From assembly GCA_903953615.1 (NCBI GenBank), contig CAJBKH010000375.1, forward strand, positions 1 to 5,065: a stretch of DNA of 5,065 bases, read 5' to 3'. A model generated the notes under the pieces. That model ran no database searches, had not been told where the DNA came from, and saw only the letters and a list, made by a program, of their open reading frames with translations. The translations under genes and the position numbers were made by a program. Positions 1 through 5,065 of the stretch are shown piece after piece. The stretch is from an uncultured Bacteroidota bacterium (GTDB lineage: Bacteria > Bacteroidota > Bacteroidia > NS11-12g > UBA955). Every line of letters starts with the position of its first letter. Positions within the stretch are counted from its first letter, which is position 1.

Positions 1-873
1 ACAGAGGATGGAAGTAATTATGTGCATACTTTGGTGAAGGATAACAATGGCTTTAAATACAAAGAATCGTCTGCATTTAAAGCCACAGACAAACAAATTA
101 ACATGAGCTATTATTTATATAATTATGATGTTGTTGCAGATACACTTACGCTTTATAATAGTCCAACTGCATATTCACGCTATTTTAAAGTACTAAATCC
201 AAGTTTTACACCCAGCAATTGGACCGGTTCATTAAAGGTATTAAAAACATTGGAATTGCCAAGGGCTGTGACTTCTAACACCTTGCGACCATTTGGAATA
301 GAGGGCGATTATTTGTATTTAGCTGGTAATAATGGTTCAGGTGATTATGTTTATAAATTTAACTCTGTAACCAAACAACATGTTGATAGTATTAATGTTG
401 TTTATGGCGTTACGACTTATTTTAAATCGCCTAATTTATATTATGCCTTCGAATCTAAAAATAAAATTTTCAAAACTACTGGCATTGCGTCACCTTCTTC
501 GACGATTTCTATTAATGATATTGATTATACCAGATCAATTTCGGTGAATGCTAGCTCAGGGGTTATTTATGCATTTACACAATCTGGTCAGTTGTATTCC
601 GGTACAGAAAATGCCACTTTTAATATGTTATTCGATTTTAACCCTTACAGCCTAAGCTATTTGCTGTATGATAAAAATGATGAATTTATGGTGCTAAGAA
701 ATGGCATGATTTCAAGATTGAAAATTTCGCCTGAATTCAATGTAATTAAAAGTTATGATCCAGTTCCTAATTTTTATACCTATAGTATCTCTTCTAATGG
801 TGTTGACACTTGGCTATACGGTTATAATAACATGACCAGTACCTATCAACTGTTAAAAGTTAGTTTGAATTAA
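1..873 (+). CDS. 3' part of a beta-propeller-like protein of unknown function
   Basis: The frame is open from base 1, so the true start lies upstream and 290 residues of the C-terminal part are visible. GTG at 22 is only an internal codon. I do not recognise a named family. The sequence is rich in Tyr, Asn, Ser and Thr and has no catalytic motif. Five similar strand motifs recur at regular spacing: YLYLAGNN near residue 104, NLYYAFES near 145, VIYAFTQS near 188, EFMVLRNG near 228 and TWLYGYNN near 270. Each is followed by a second strand (for example YVYKFNS, KIFKTTG, QLYSGTE), as expected for beta-propeller blades of about 41 residues. Such proteins in Bacteroidota are usually exported or surface lipoproteins, but the signal peptide would lie outside the window, so location is inferred. 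The protein ends just after the last repeat, with no type IX sorting domain visible. A bidirectional terminator follows 18 nt after the stop. The coding call is firm; the fold is a moderate inference and the function unknown. Confidence 0.85.
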   Translation, partial: TEDGSNYVHTLVKDNNGFKYKESSAFKATDKQINMSYYLYNYDVVADTLTLYNSPTAYSRYFKVLNPSFTPSNWTGSLKVLKTLELPRAVTSNTLRPFGIEGDYLYLAGNNGSGDYVYKFNSVTKQHVDSINVVYGVTTYFKSPNLYYAFESKNKIFKTTGIASPSSTISINDIDYTRSISVNASSGVIYAFTQSGQLYSGTENATFNMLFDFNPYSLSYLLYDKNDEFMVLRNGMISRLKISPEFNVIKSYDPVPNFYTYSISSNGVDTWLYGYNNMTSTYQLLKVSLN

Positions 874-891
874 TCAATATCCAATTTAATT

Positions 892-924
892 AAAAAAGGT
901 TGACGGAAATCGTCAACCTTTTTT
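892..924. terminator. Bidirectional intrinsic terminator between convergent genes
   Basis: A perfect 14-bp inverted repeat (AAAAAAGGTTGACG at 892-905, CGTCAACCTTTTTT at 911-924) encloses a 5-nt loop, GAAAT. The 8-bp core GGTTGACG pairs with CGTCAACC and is flanked by six A on one side and six T on the other, so either strand gives a hairpin followed by a U tract. It lies 18 nt after the stop of the plus-strand propeller gene and about 90 nt after the stop of the minus-strand prenyl synthase gene. It can therefore end both transcripts. Confidence 0.93.
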
Positions 925-942
925 ATGTCTTTATTTTTTAAT

Positions 943-1015
943 AGTTATTCCTTAAAAGTTAATTGTTATTGAGGAAATAACAACTATATTCCCGAATAAC
1001 TTAATAACCAATAAC
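943..1015. repeat. Cluster of AATAAC/GTTATT repeats with nested hairpins
   Basis: The hexamer AATAAC occurs at 976-981, 995-1000, 1003-1008 and 1010-1015, and its complement GTTATT at 944-949 and 965-970. This makes six copies in 72 bp. They form an 8-bp hairpin, TTGTTATT (963-970) with AATAACAA (976-983), enclosed by an outer 8-bp pair, AGTTATTC (943-950) with GAATAACT (994-1001). The last copy touches the stop codon of the prenyl synthase gene. On the minus strand this would lie in the 3' untranslated region ahead of the terminator. AT-rich sequence can produce such repeats by chance, so no function is claimed. Confidence 0.45.
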
Positions 1016-1992
1016 TAATTCAGCCTGTTCTTAATCAAATCGAACAAAGCAATAAAGATACTTTTATGGGCTTCGTTAAGTCCAGTGTTGGCAAGGTGTT
1101 CCAATGCTTTGGTTTCATATTCAGCTTTCATGTTTAAGAGGTAGGTATCGCTTTTCGCCATTTGATACAAGGCTTTCACTTGTTCAATTTTTAATGTATT
1201 GTCTTGTGCTGTTTGGGTGAACCAATTTTCTAATTGTTGCTTTGACGCGCCAAGTAAATGGTTCAATGCATGCAAATACAAAACAGTTTTTTTGTTTTCT
1301 AAAATGTCGCCACCTACTTGTTTGCCTATGGCCTCGGTGGTGCCAAATGTATCTAGGTAATCGTCTTGCAACTGAAAGGCCATCCCCAAGTTTAATCCAT
1401 ATTGATAAAAGGATGCGGCCACTTCATTTGTGCTATTGGCTGCCAAGGCACCCATTTGCAAAGCCACTGCCGGTAACACGGCCGTTTTGTATTTAATCAT
1501 TTCAAGATATTCGGCTTCTGTTACATGGCTTTGGTTGGGCAAATCCATGTCCAATTGCTGTCCTTCGCATACCTGAGTAGCCGTATTTGTAAATAATTTT
1601 AACAAGGTTTCTTTATTCGCAACATTGGTGTTTAAAATTAAATCGTAACACTTGGTCAGTAAATTATCGCCAGCCAAAATAGCCGTGGCAGTATTCCATT
1701 TTTCGTGCACCGTTTTTTGCCCTCTGCGCAAGTGCGCATTGTCCATTATATCATCATGAACCAAGCTAAAATTGTGAAACGTTTCGATGGCCAATGCCAA
1801 TTTGTTAGCATCTTCTTTTTGTTGGCCTCCACAGCTTTCATAAGCCATGATTAATAACTTAGGACGCATTCTTTTGCCACCCAATTGCATGATGTAATTC
1901 ATAGGTGCATACAACGACTCAGGAATGCCTGTGAAAGGATGCTTGAGTAAATAGGTTTCGAAATTATCTTCTTCTTTTAAATGCGCGGTCAT
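1015..1992 (-). CDS. Short-chain polyprenyl (probably geranylgeranyl) diphosphate synthase
   Basis: This is a 325-residue trans-prenyltransferase of the FPP/GGPP synthase family, all-helical and cytosolic. It condenses isopentenyl diphosphate onto an allylic diphosphate with Mg2+. The family signatures are present in order: GGKRMRP (38-44) for IPP binding; the first Asp-rich motif DDIMD (80-84) followed by R89-R90; K170-T171; and QLQDDYLD with the second Asp-rich motif DDYLD (210-214), then GKQVGGD (223-229). Length is normal and no key residue is missing. The first motif has no two-residue insertion and Phe75 sits five residues before it. That pattern is typical of type I GGPP synthases, whereas long-chain quinone-tail enzymes carry a small residue there. 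A C15-C20 product, feeding carotenoids or other lipids, is therefore inferred. The ATG at 1992 lies inside the end of rnr (29-nt overlap), suggesting translational coupling; no strong Shine-Dalgarno is seen. The stop is TAG. The exact product chain length is the main uncertainty. Confidence 0.95.
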   Translation of the reverse strand: MTAHLKEEDNFETYLLKHPFTGIPESLYAPMNYIMQLGGKRMRPKLLIMAYESCGGQQKEDANKLALAIETFHNFSLVHDDIMDNAHLRRGQKTVHEKWNTATAILAGDNLLTKCYDLILNTNVANKETLLKLFTNTATQVCEGQQLDMDLPNQSHVTEAEYLEMIKYKTAVLPAVALQMGALAANSTNEVAASFYQYGLNLGMAFQLQDDYLDTFGTTEAIGKQVGGDILENKKTVLYLHALNHLLGASKQQLENWFTQTAQDNTLKIEQVKALYQMAKSDTYLLNMKAEYETKALEHLANTGLNEAHKSIFIALFDLIKNRLN

Positions 1993-4135
1993 TTTTATTG
2001 GTTCTTTGCGGTCGTTCGTTTGAGACTAAAGCGAGGTCGATGGTTCTGCTAATTTTATTTGAAGCAGTTACCATTACCTTTACAACATCTCCCATCTTAT
2101 ATTGTTTAAAAAATCTTGAACCAATAATCACCATCAAGTGTGCATCGTAAGTATAATGGTCGTCGGCAATGGTATTCAATCGTATTAAACCTTCGCATTT
2201 GTATTCTTTGATTTCTACAAACATGCCCCAATCTGTTAAGCCTGTAATCACGCCATCGAACTGCTGTCCCACTTTCGATTCCATCCATTCGGCTTGTTTG
2301 TATTTGATCGAAGCGCGTTCGGCATCGCTGGCCAATTGCTCCATCTTAGAACTTTGTTTGCAGGCAGCATCTAACATGCTGGTGTTCCAATTGCATATTT
2401 GCTCCATGCTTTGGTTGTTTAAATAACCGTAAAGTAAGCGGTGTGCAATCACATCAGGATACCTTCTAATAGGCGATGTGAAGTGGGCATAATAAGGAAA
2501 ATCTAAACCAAAGTGACTCGGTTTGTTGGGCGTATAAACAGCTTTGGCCATGCTGCGAATGCACATGGTGCGCACAACGTCTTGCTCGGGTTTGCCTTCT
2601 ACTGCTGCTGATATTTCGTTCATCGATTTGCGCAACGAACGTTCGTCATCAATGTGCAAGGTATAGCCAAATTTGGCCACAAAGCGTTTTAAATCTTGCA
2701 ACTTGGCATCCGATGGTTCATCATGGGTGCGATAAATAAAGGGCTTGCGCGGTTTCATTTTATCGACAAATTCTGCTACCGATTTATTCGCCAATAACAT
2801 CAATTCTTCAATTAATTTATTGGTGTCTTGTCGCAATTTTAATTGCATGGTTAAAGGTTTAAAATTCTCGTCTAAAACAAATTTGAATTCATTCGATTCG
2901 AAATTAATGGCACCTTTGGCATAGCGATTCTTCGCAAGAAATTTGGCGAAAGTATTCAAATGGTTTAATTCATTGTAATGCAATCCTTCACCATCGTCTA
3001 ATATTCTCTGTGCTTCTTCGTAACTAAAACGTTTGTCGGAATAGATAATGGTTTTAGCAAAGCGAATGTTTTTAACAGCAAATTGGGGTGTTACTTCAAA
3101 AATAGCAGAGAATGTTAAGCGGTCTTGGTGCGGTACCAAAGAACAAATAACATCCGATAATTTGAAGGGTAGCATTGGAACTACTCTGTCTACTAGGTAT
3201 ACCGAAGTAGCGCGTTTCAGGGCTTCTTGGTCGAGTATGGTACCAGGTTTTACATAGTGACTCACATCGGCAATGTGCACACCTACTTCGAAATTGCCAT
3301 TGGGCAAGGTTTGGTAGGAGATGGCATCATCAAAATCTTTAGCAGTGTCTGGGTCGATTGTAAAGGTTAATATTTTTCTATAATCTTCCCTTCCTTCTAT
3401 ATCTTTTGCAGTAATGGTTTCAGAAATTTCATCAGAAAATTTTTGCACCTCTGCATCAAATGCTTCGGGTAAACCAAATTCTGTAAGAATGGAGTGCATT
3501 TCTGTTTTGTGGTCACCAGGTTTACCTAACAATTCTACCACACTTGCTTTCGGAAATTTACTGTCTTGACGGAATTCAAGAATGTGAAAAGAAGCCTTAT
3601 AACCTTCTTTATAAAAATTGAGGTAGCGGGTGTTAAAAGGCATTTGGAATCTCACATTGTCAGGTTCAATATACCATTGGTTGTTTTTATTCCTGAGTAC
3701 ACCTGTATAGGTGCGTTCAGAGTGTCGGATGAGGCGCAGTACATTGGCCTTCGGATTTTTATTGCCTTGCTTTACAATTTCAACTTCTACAAAGTCGAAG
3801 GGTAATAATTTGATGGAGGAGAATTCTACTTGGTAATCTTCCTCTTTGTCTTCTACTCTAAGAAATACACGGCCATTTTTAGAAATATCGATGGTGCCTT
3901 GTAAAAGTTTTGGCGCCATCAGTTTATAAAATTTATACTGTTCTCTTTTTTCTATGCTACCGTTTTCGGCCAGCTTATTAAGAATTGGAAGGAGGCTCTC
4001 CGCATTGGGAGGCTGATTGTCTTCTTGAAGTTTAGAAAATATTTGTTTATGGTTCAGAATTTTTCCTTTGTTGTCGGTAAGAATTTGAATAATATTATTT
4101 TCAGTAAGTTCCGTAATTATTTTTTTACGACTCAT
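1964..4135 (-). CDS. rnr: Ribonuclease R (RNase II/RNB family 3'-5' exoribonuclease)
   Basis: This 723-residue protein is a processive, Mg2+-dependent 3'-to-5' exoribonuclease of the cytoplasm that degrades structured RNA, including rRNA and mRNA fragments. Domains in order: an N-terminal winged-helix-like segment (about 8-72), two cold-shock/OB domains (about 78-140, starting LLQGTIDISKNGRVFLRV, and about 141-205, starting TYTGVLRNKNNQWYIEPD), the RNB catalytic domain (about 248-575), a C-terminal S1 domain (about 622-704, GVITGLTDWGMFVEI) and a short basic tail ending FKRRR. The metal-binding motif TIDPDTAKDFDDA is intact, with D261, D267, D269 and D270 matching D272, D278, D280 and D281 of E. 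coli RNase R. The second RNB signature HFTSPIRRYPDVIAHRL (551-567) is also intact. The complete winged-helix and tail favour RNase R over RNase II. It is somewhat shorter than the E. coli enzyme, which has a longer Lys-rich tail. The ATG at 4135 gives a full N-terminus. The gene's 3' end overlaps the prenyl synthase start by 29 nt. Confidence 0.97.
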   Translation of the reverse strand: MSRKKIITELTENNIIQILTDNKGKILNHKQIFSKLQEDNQPPNAESLLPILNKLAENGSIEKREQYKFYKLMAPKLLQGTIDISKNGRVFLRVEDKEEDYQVEFSSIKLLPFDFVEVEIVKQGNKNPKANVLRLIRHSERTYTGVLRNKNNQWYIEPDNVRFQMPFNTRYLNFYKEGYKASFHILEFRQDSKFPKASVVELLGKPGDHKTEMHSILTEFGLPEAFDAEVQKFSDEISETITAKDIEGREDYRKILTFTIDPDTAKDFDDAISYQTLPNGNFEVGVHIADVSHYVKPGTILDQEALKRATSVYLVDRVVPMLPFKLSDVICSLVPHQDRLTFSAIFEVTPQFAVKNIRFAKTIIYSDKRFSYEEAQRILDDGEGLHYNELNHLNTFAKFLAKNRYAKGAINFESNEFKFVLDENFKPLTMQLKLRQDTNKLIEELMLLANKSVAEFVDKMKPRKPFIYRTHDEPSDAKLQDLKRFVAKFGYTLHIDDERSLRKSMNEISAAVEGKPEQDVVRTMCIRSMAKAVYTPNKPSHFGLDFPYYAHFTSPIRRYPDVIAHRLLYGYLNNQSMEQICNWNTSMLDAACKQSSKMEQLASDAERASIKYKQAEWMESKVGQQFDGVITGLTDWGMFVEIKEYKCEGLIRLNTIADDHYTYDAHLMVIIGSRFFKQYKMGDVVKVMVTASNKISRTIDLALVSNERPQRTNKNDRAFKRRR

Positions 4136-4148
4136 TTAATTTTTTTTA

Positions 4149-4156
4149 CAAAGATA
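4149..4156 (-). promoter_or_regulatory. Candidate Bacteroidota -7 element for rnr
   Basis: Read on the minus strand, this is TATCTTTG, an exact match to the TAnnTTTG -7 element of Bacteroidota promoters. It ends 13 nt before the rnr ATG, so a transcript from it would have a leader of only about 7-10 nt. No clear TTTG -33 element lies 17-23 bp upstream, where the sequence is a G-rich stretch (CGGGGGCG on the minus strand). The match is short and could be chance in AT-rich DNA, so this is tentative. Confidence 0.35.
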
Positions 4157-4268
4157 CATAAATTGAAATTCGCCCCCGTTGAGAATTGATAGAATATATT
4201 CGGATAGGCTATACAGAGGCAAAAAGTGCCAAAAATGACAACTAAAATTAATAACAATGCAATTTCTA

Positions 4269-4290
4269 TTTTGTTTTAAATAAAACAAAA
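4269..4290. repeat. AT-rich inverted repeat in the rnr upstream spacer
   Basis: The perfect 10-bp arms TTTTGTTTTA (4269-4278) and TAAAACAAAA (4281-4290) are separated by two bases. It lies about 135 bp upstream of rnr and about 70 bp downstream of the 77-residue protein gene. It may be an operator or part of the 3' end of the upstream transcript. The stem has only one G-C pair, so it is a poor intrinsic terminator. Confidence 0.5.
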
Positions 4291-4295
4291 AACGA

Positions 4296-4306
4296 CTGAT
4301 AATCAG
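4296..4306. repeat. Short palindrome CTGAT-A-ATCAG
   Basis: This perfect 5-bp inverted repeat around one central base sits 5 bp from the larger inverted repeat ending at 4290. It is the size of a small operator half-site pair. No regulator can be assigned from sequence alone. Confidence 0.35.
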
Positions 4307-4314
4307 ATGAATAA

Positions 4315-4335
4315 AATACAATTAAGGCTTGTATT
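4315..4335 (-). repeat. Small stem-loop downstream of the 77-residue protein gene
   Basis: AATACAA (4315-4321) pairs with TTGTATT (4329-4335) around a 7-nt loop. On the minus strand the stem is followed by TTTATTC, so it could act as a weak terminator for the 77-residue protein gene, whose stop is 27 nt before it. The stem has one G-C pair and the U tract is interrupted, so termination is doubtful. Confidence 0.3.
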
Positions 4336-4337
4336 AC

Positions 4338-4352
4338 CTGTTTTAAAACCAG
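4338..4352 (-). repeat. Palindrome GTTTTAAAAC with CTG/CAG extensions
   Basis: GTTTTAAAAC (4340-4349) is a perfect 10-bp palindrome. The flanking CTG (4338-4340) and CAG (4350-4352) could extend the pairing if one base is bulged. It begins 10 nt after the stop of the minus-strand 77-residue protein gene, so it may be part of that gene's 3' end or a protein-binding site. Confidence 0.3.
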
Positions 4353-4361
4353 AAATTCGAT

Positions 4362-4595
4362 TTAGTGAATCTCCAATGAGCTTGAGCGCGACTCCTCATT
4401 TAAGATATTAAGAATGGAAGGGGTAGGGTCCATTTTAATTAAATCTAAATCGTTAAGGGTTTTTAAAGTCTCTTGATAGAAGGTCAAGAGCTCTTTGTTT
4501 TCTGCTACTGCTTTTATAAGACCATTCACCCTCTCAGGTTCAAGTTCGTTATAAATGTAAAGAAGAATGTCATCTTGCGTAAAAGTTTGTTGCAT
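4362..4595 (-). CDS. Small anti-sigma-like protein of unknown function
   Basis: This gene encodes a 77-residue soluble protein with no signal peptide or membrane segment. The N-terminal part (about 7-34: QDDILLYIYNELEPERVNGL...) has the layout of an anti-sigma factor N-terminal domain: an acidic start, an aromatic helix, a turn with Glu-Pro, then a second helix. It lacks the His and Cys residues of zinc-binding versions; there is no Cys at all. A middle helix (about 34-52) leads to a DPTPSILNILNEESR segment (56-70), which resembles the conserved Pro-Ser/Asn-Ile-Leu C-terminus of small uncharacterised Bacteroidota proteins as I remember them. A role in sigma-factor or stress control is inference only; no sigma factor gene lies in this window. 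The ATG at 4595 is the only sensible start, with no Shine-Dalgarno seen. A 226-bp spacer separates it from rnr, so it is probably a separate transcript. Coding call good, function weak. Confidence 0.75.
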   Translation of the reverse strand: MQQTFTQDDILLYIYNELEPERVNGLIKAVAENKELLTFYQETLKTLNDLDLIKMDPTPSILNILNEESRSSSLEIH

Positions 4596-4749
4596 ATTTT
4601 ATGAGTTATATAGGTAATAACGCCTAAGATTTTAGAATATTGTGTAAAGTCCTAAAAATTTGTATAAAAATTTCCAAATTAAAAATAAAAGTCTCGTTCA
4701 GCGTTTGTAAAATTGGTTTTTTCTTAACTTTTTTGATTGAAATATTTTC

Positions 4750-4771
4750 AAACACTTGATAAAGAGTGTTT
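4750..4771. promoter_or_regulatory. Inverted repeat, possible operator at the -33 region
   Basis: AAACACT (4750-4756) and AGTGTTT (4765-4771) form a perfect 7-bp inverted repeat with an 8-nt centre. It overlaps the TTTG at 4770-4773 that would serve as the -33 element of the downstream gene. A second inverted repeat, TTGAAA (4737-4742) with TTTCAA (4746-4751), overlaps its left arm, and the half-site GAAACACT recurs at 4831-4838 just before the start codon. This fits a repressor or activator site, but no regulator is identified. Confidence 0.35.
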
Positions 4772-4800
4772 TGTGTTTTTGATTTTTGTCAATACTATTG
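4770..4800 (+). promoter_or_regulatory. Candidate Bacteroidota promoter for the secreted protein gene
   Basis: TTTG (4770-4773) is followed after 19 bp by TACTATTG (4793-4800), which matches TAnnTTTG at five of its six fixed positions. The spacing is that expected between -33 and -7 elements in Bacteroidota. Transcription would begin near 4806, giving a leader of about 40 nt before the ATG at 4848. Confidence 0.45.
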
Positions 4801-4847
4801 GAATGGCAAGGTTTTCCTTAAATTGCGCACGAAACACTATTTAAACT

Positions 4848-5065
4848 ATGAGGAAATTTAATGATTTAAAAAATCTAAGGCTTTTCTTTCTCTTATTATT
4901 TACAACACTCTTAACTTCAAAAGCCCAGGTGTATGAAGGTGGTGAGGCTGCCAATAAACTATGGGGCGCAGCAGTTGTAAGAATAAATGCCATCACAGGA
5001 AATATTCAGTATGCCGAATTTAAGGAGCCAATGGCTTTGCAAACAGATGCGATACCAACTTATCT
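4848..5065 (+). CDS. 5' part of a secreted protein, possibly an M4-family metallopeptidase
   Basis: The frame opens with ATG at 4848 and runs off the window after 72 codons without a stop. The N-terminus is a clear Sec signal peptide: basic residues in the first 11 positions (R2, K3, K8, R11), a hydrophobic core LFFLLLFTTLL (12-22), and a likely signal peptidase I site after S24-K25-A26, before Q27. The mature part begins VYEGGEAANKLWGAAVVRI and continues through a QYAEFKE stretch. The pattern of an Ala-rich helix, GA-x-VVR and a Tyr/Phe-x-x-F-K strand resembles the start of the propeptide in thermolysin-like (M4) metallopeptidases of Bacteroidota, as I recall them. The HExxH catalytic motif would lie far downstream, outside the window, so the enzyme assignment is tentative. 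Other secreted proteins are possible. The start is chosen because it gives a complete signal peptide; no Shine-Dalgarno is present, as is usual in this phylum. Confidence 0.8.
   Translation, partial: MRKFNDLKNLRLFFLLLFTTLLTSKAQVYEGGEAANKLWGAAVVRINAITGNIQYAEFKEPMALQTDAIPTY

Larger units (their letters stand above)
4596..4847. other. Divergent intergenic region
   Basis: This 252-bp, very AT-rich spacer lies between the minus-strand small protein gene and the plus-strand secreted protein gene. It holds a candidate plus-strand promoter and overlapping inverted repeats, listed separately. I see no convincing promoter for the minus-strand gene: the best -7-like site, TTAATTTG at 4682-4675, misses one conserved base and has no -33 partner. 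No small coding sequence or RNA gene is recognisable. Confidence 0.6.

Noticed and set aside
1242..1496. 84-codon open frame on the plus strand
   Set aside because: It lies antisense inside the prenyl synthase gene, whose conserved motifs fix the coding strand. The translation has no recognisable pattern.
2106..2288. 60-codon open frame on the minus strand in another frame
   Set aside because: It lies within the S1-domain region of rnr, which is clearly coding in its own frame.
2169..2426. 85-codon open frame on the plus strand
   Set aside because: It is antisense to the conserved 3' part of rnr, and its translation looks random.
3048..3257. 69-codon open frame on the plus strand
   Set aside because: It is antisense to the RNB catalytic domain of rnr, with no start signal or protein-like pattern.
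3566..3805. 79-codon open frame on the plus strand
   Set aside because: It is antisense to the cold-shock domains of rnr and best explained as a shadow frame.
4218..4230. Short inverted repeat GGCA/TGCC in the rnr upstream spacer
   Set aside because: The stem is only 4 bp with no further support, which is within chance expectation.
4136..4321. 61-codon open frame on the minus strand ending directly before the rnr start
   Set aside because: The translation is a low-complexity Phe/Ile/Leu/Tyr-rich product of AT-rich DNA. It runs through the inverted repeats and has no protein-like pattern, although its TAA abuts the rnr ATG.
4675..4682. Possible -7 element (TTAATTTG on the minus strand) for the small protein gene
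   Set aside because: It misses the conserved A of TAnnTTTG and has no TTTG at the right distance upstream; such matches are expected by chance here.

Overview
The window looks like ordinary chromosomal DNA of a Bacteroidota bacterium (the Flavobacteria/Sphingobacteria/Chitinophaga type). The signs are AT-rich sequence, no strong Shine-Dalgarno sites, Bacteroidota-type promoter elements (TTTG / TAnnTTTG), and protein types common in that phylum. The lineage is inferred from these features; no rRNA or marker gene was compared.

Layout: (1) 1-873, plus strand: the 3' end of a gene whose start lies outside the window. It encodes a repetitive, beta-propeller-like protein of unknown role. (2) 874-1014: a convergent intergenic region with a perfect bidirectional intrinsic terminator (892-924) and a cluster of AATAAC/GTTATT repeats. 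(3) 1015-4135, minus strand: a two-gene unit, ribonuclease R (rnr) followed by a short-chain trans-prenyl diphosphate synthase, probably making GGPP. The two genes overlap by 29 nt. (4) 4136-4361: a spacer with a candidate rnr promoter very close to the start codon and four inverted repeats packed into 84 bp. (5) 4362-4595, minus strand: a 77-residue protein resembling the cysteine-free anti-sigma-like small proteins of Bacteroidota. (6) 4596-4847: a divergent spacer with a candidate promoter and a possible operator. (7) 4848-5065, plus strand: the 5' end of a secreted-protein gene with a clear signal peptide. Its mature N-terminus resembles the propeptide start of M4 (thermolysin-like) metallopeptidases of this phylum.

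How the genes work together: rnr and the prenyl synthase appear co-transcribed and are probably translationally coupled, but their functions (RNA decay and isoprenoid synthesis) have no obvious biochemical link. The two flanking plus-strand genes are separate units, the second one for an exported protein. I see no mobile element, CRISPR array, tRNA, rRNA or phage gene. No convincing new multi-gene system is visible. The points most worth checking are the inverted-repeat cluster upstream of rnr, the possibly very short rnr leader, and the small anti-sigma-like protein that has no sigma factor beside it in this window.
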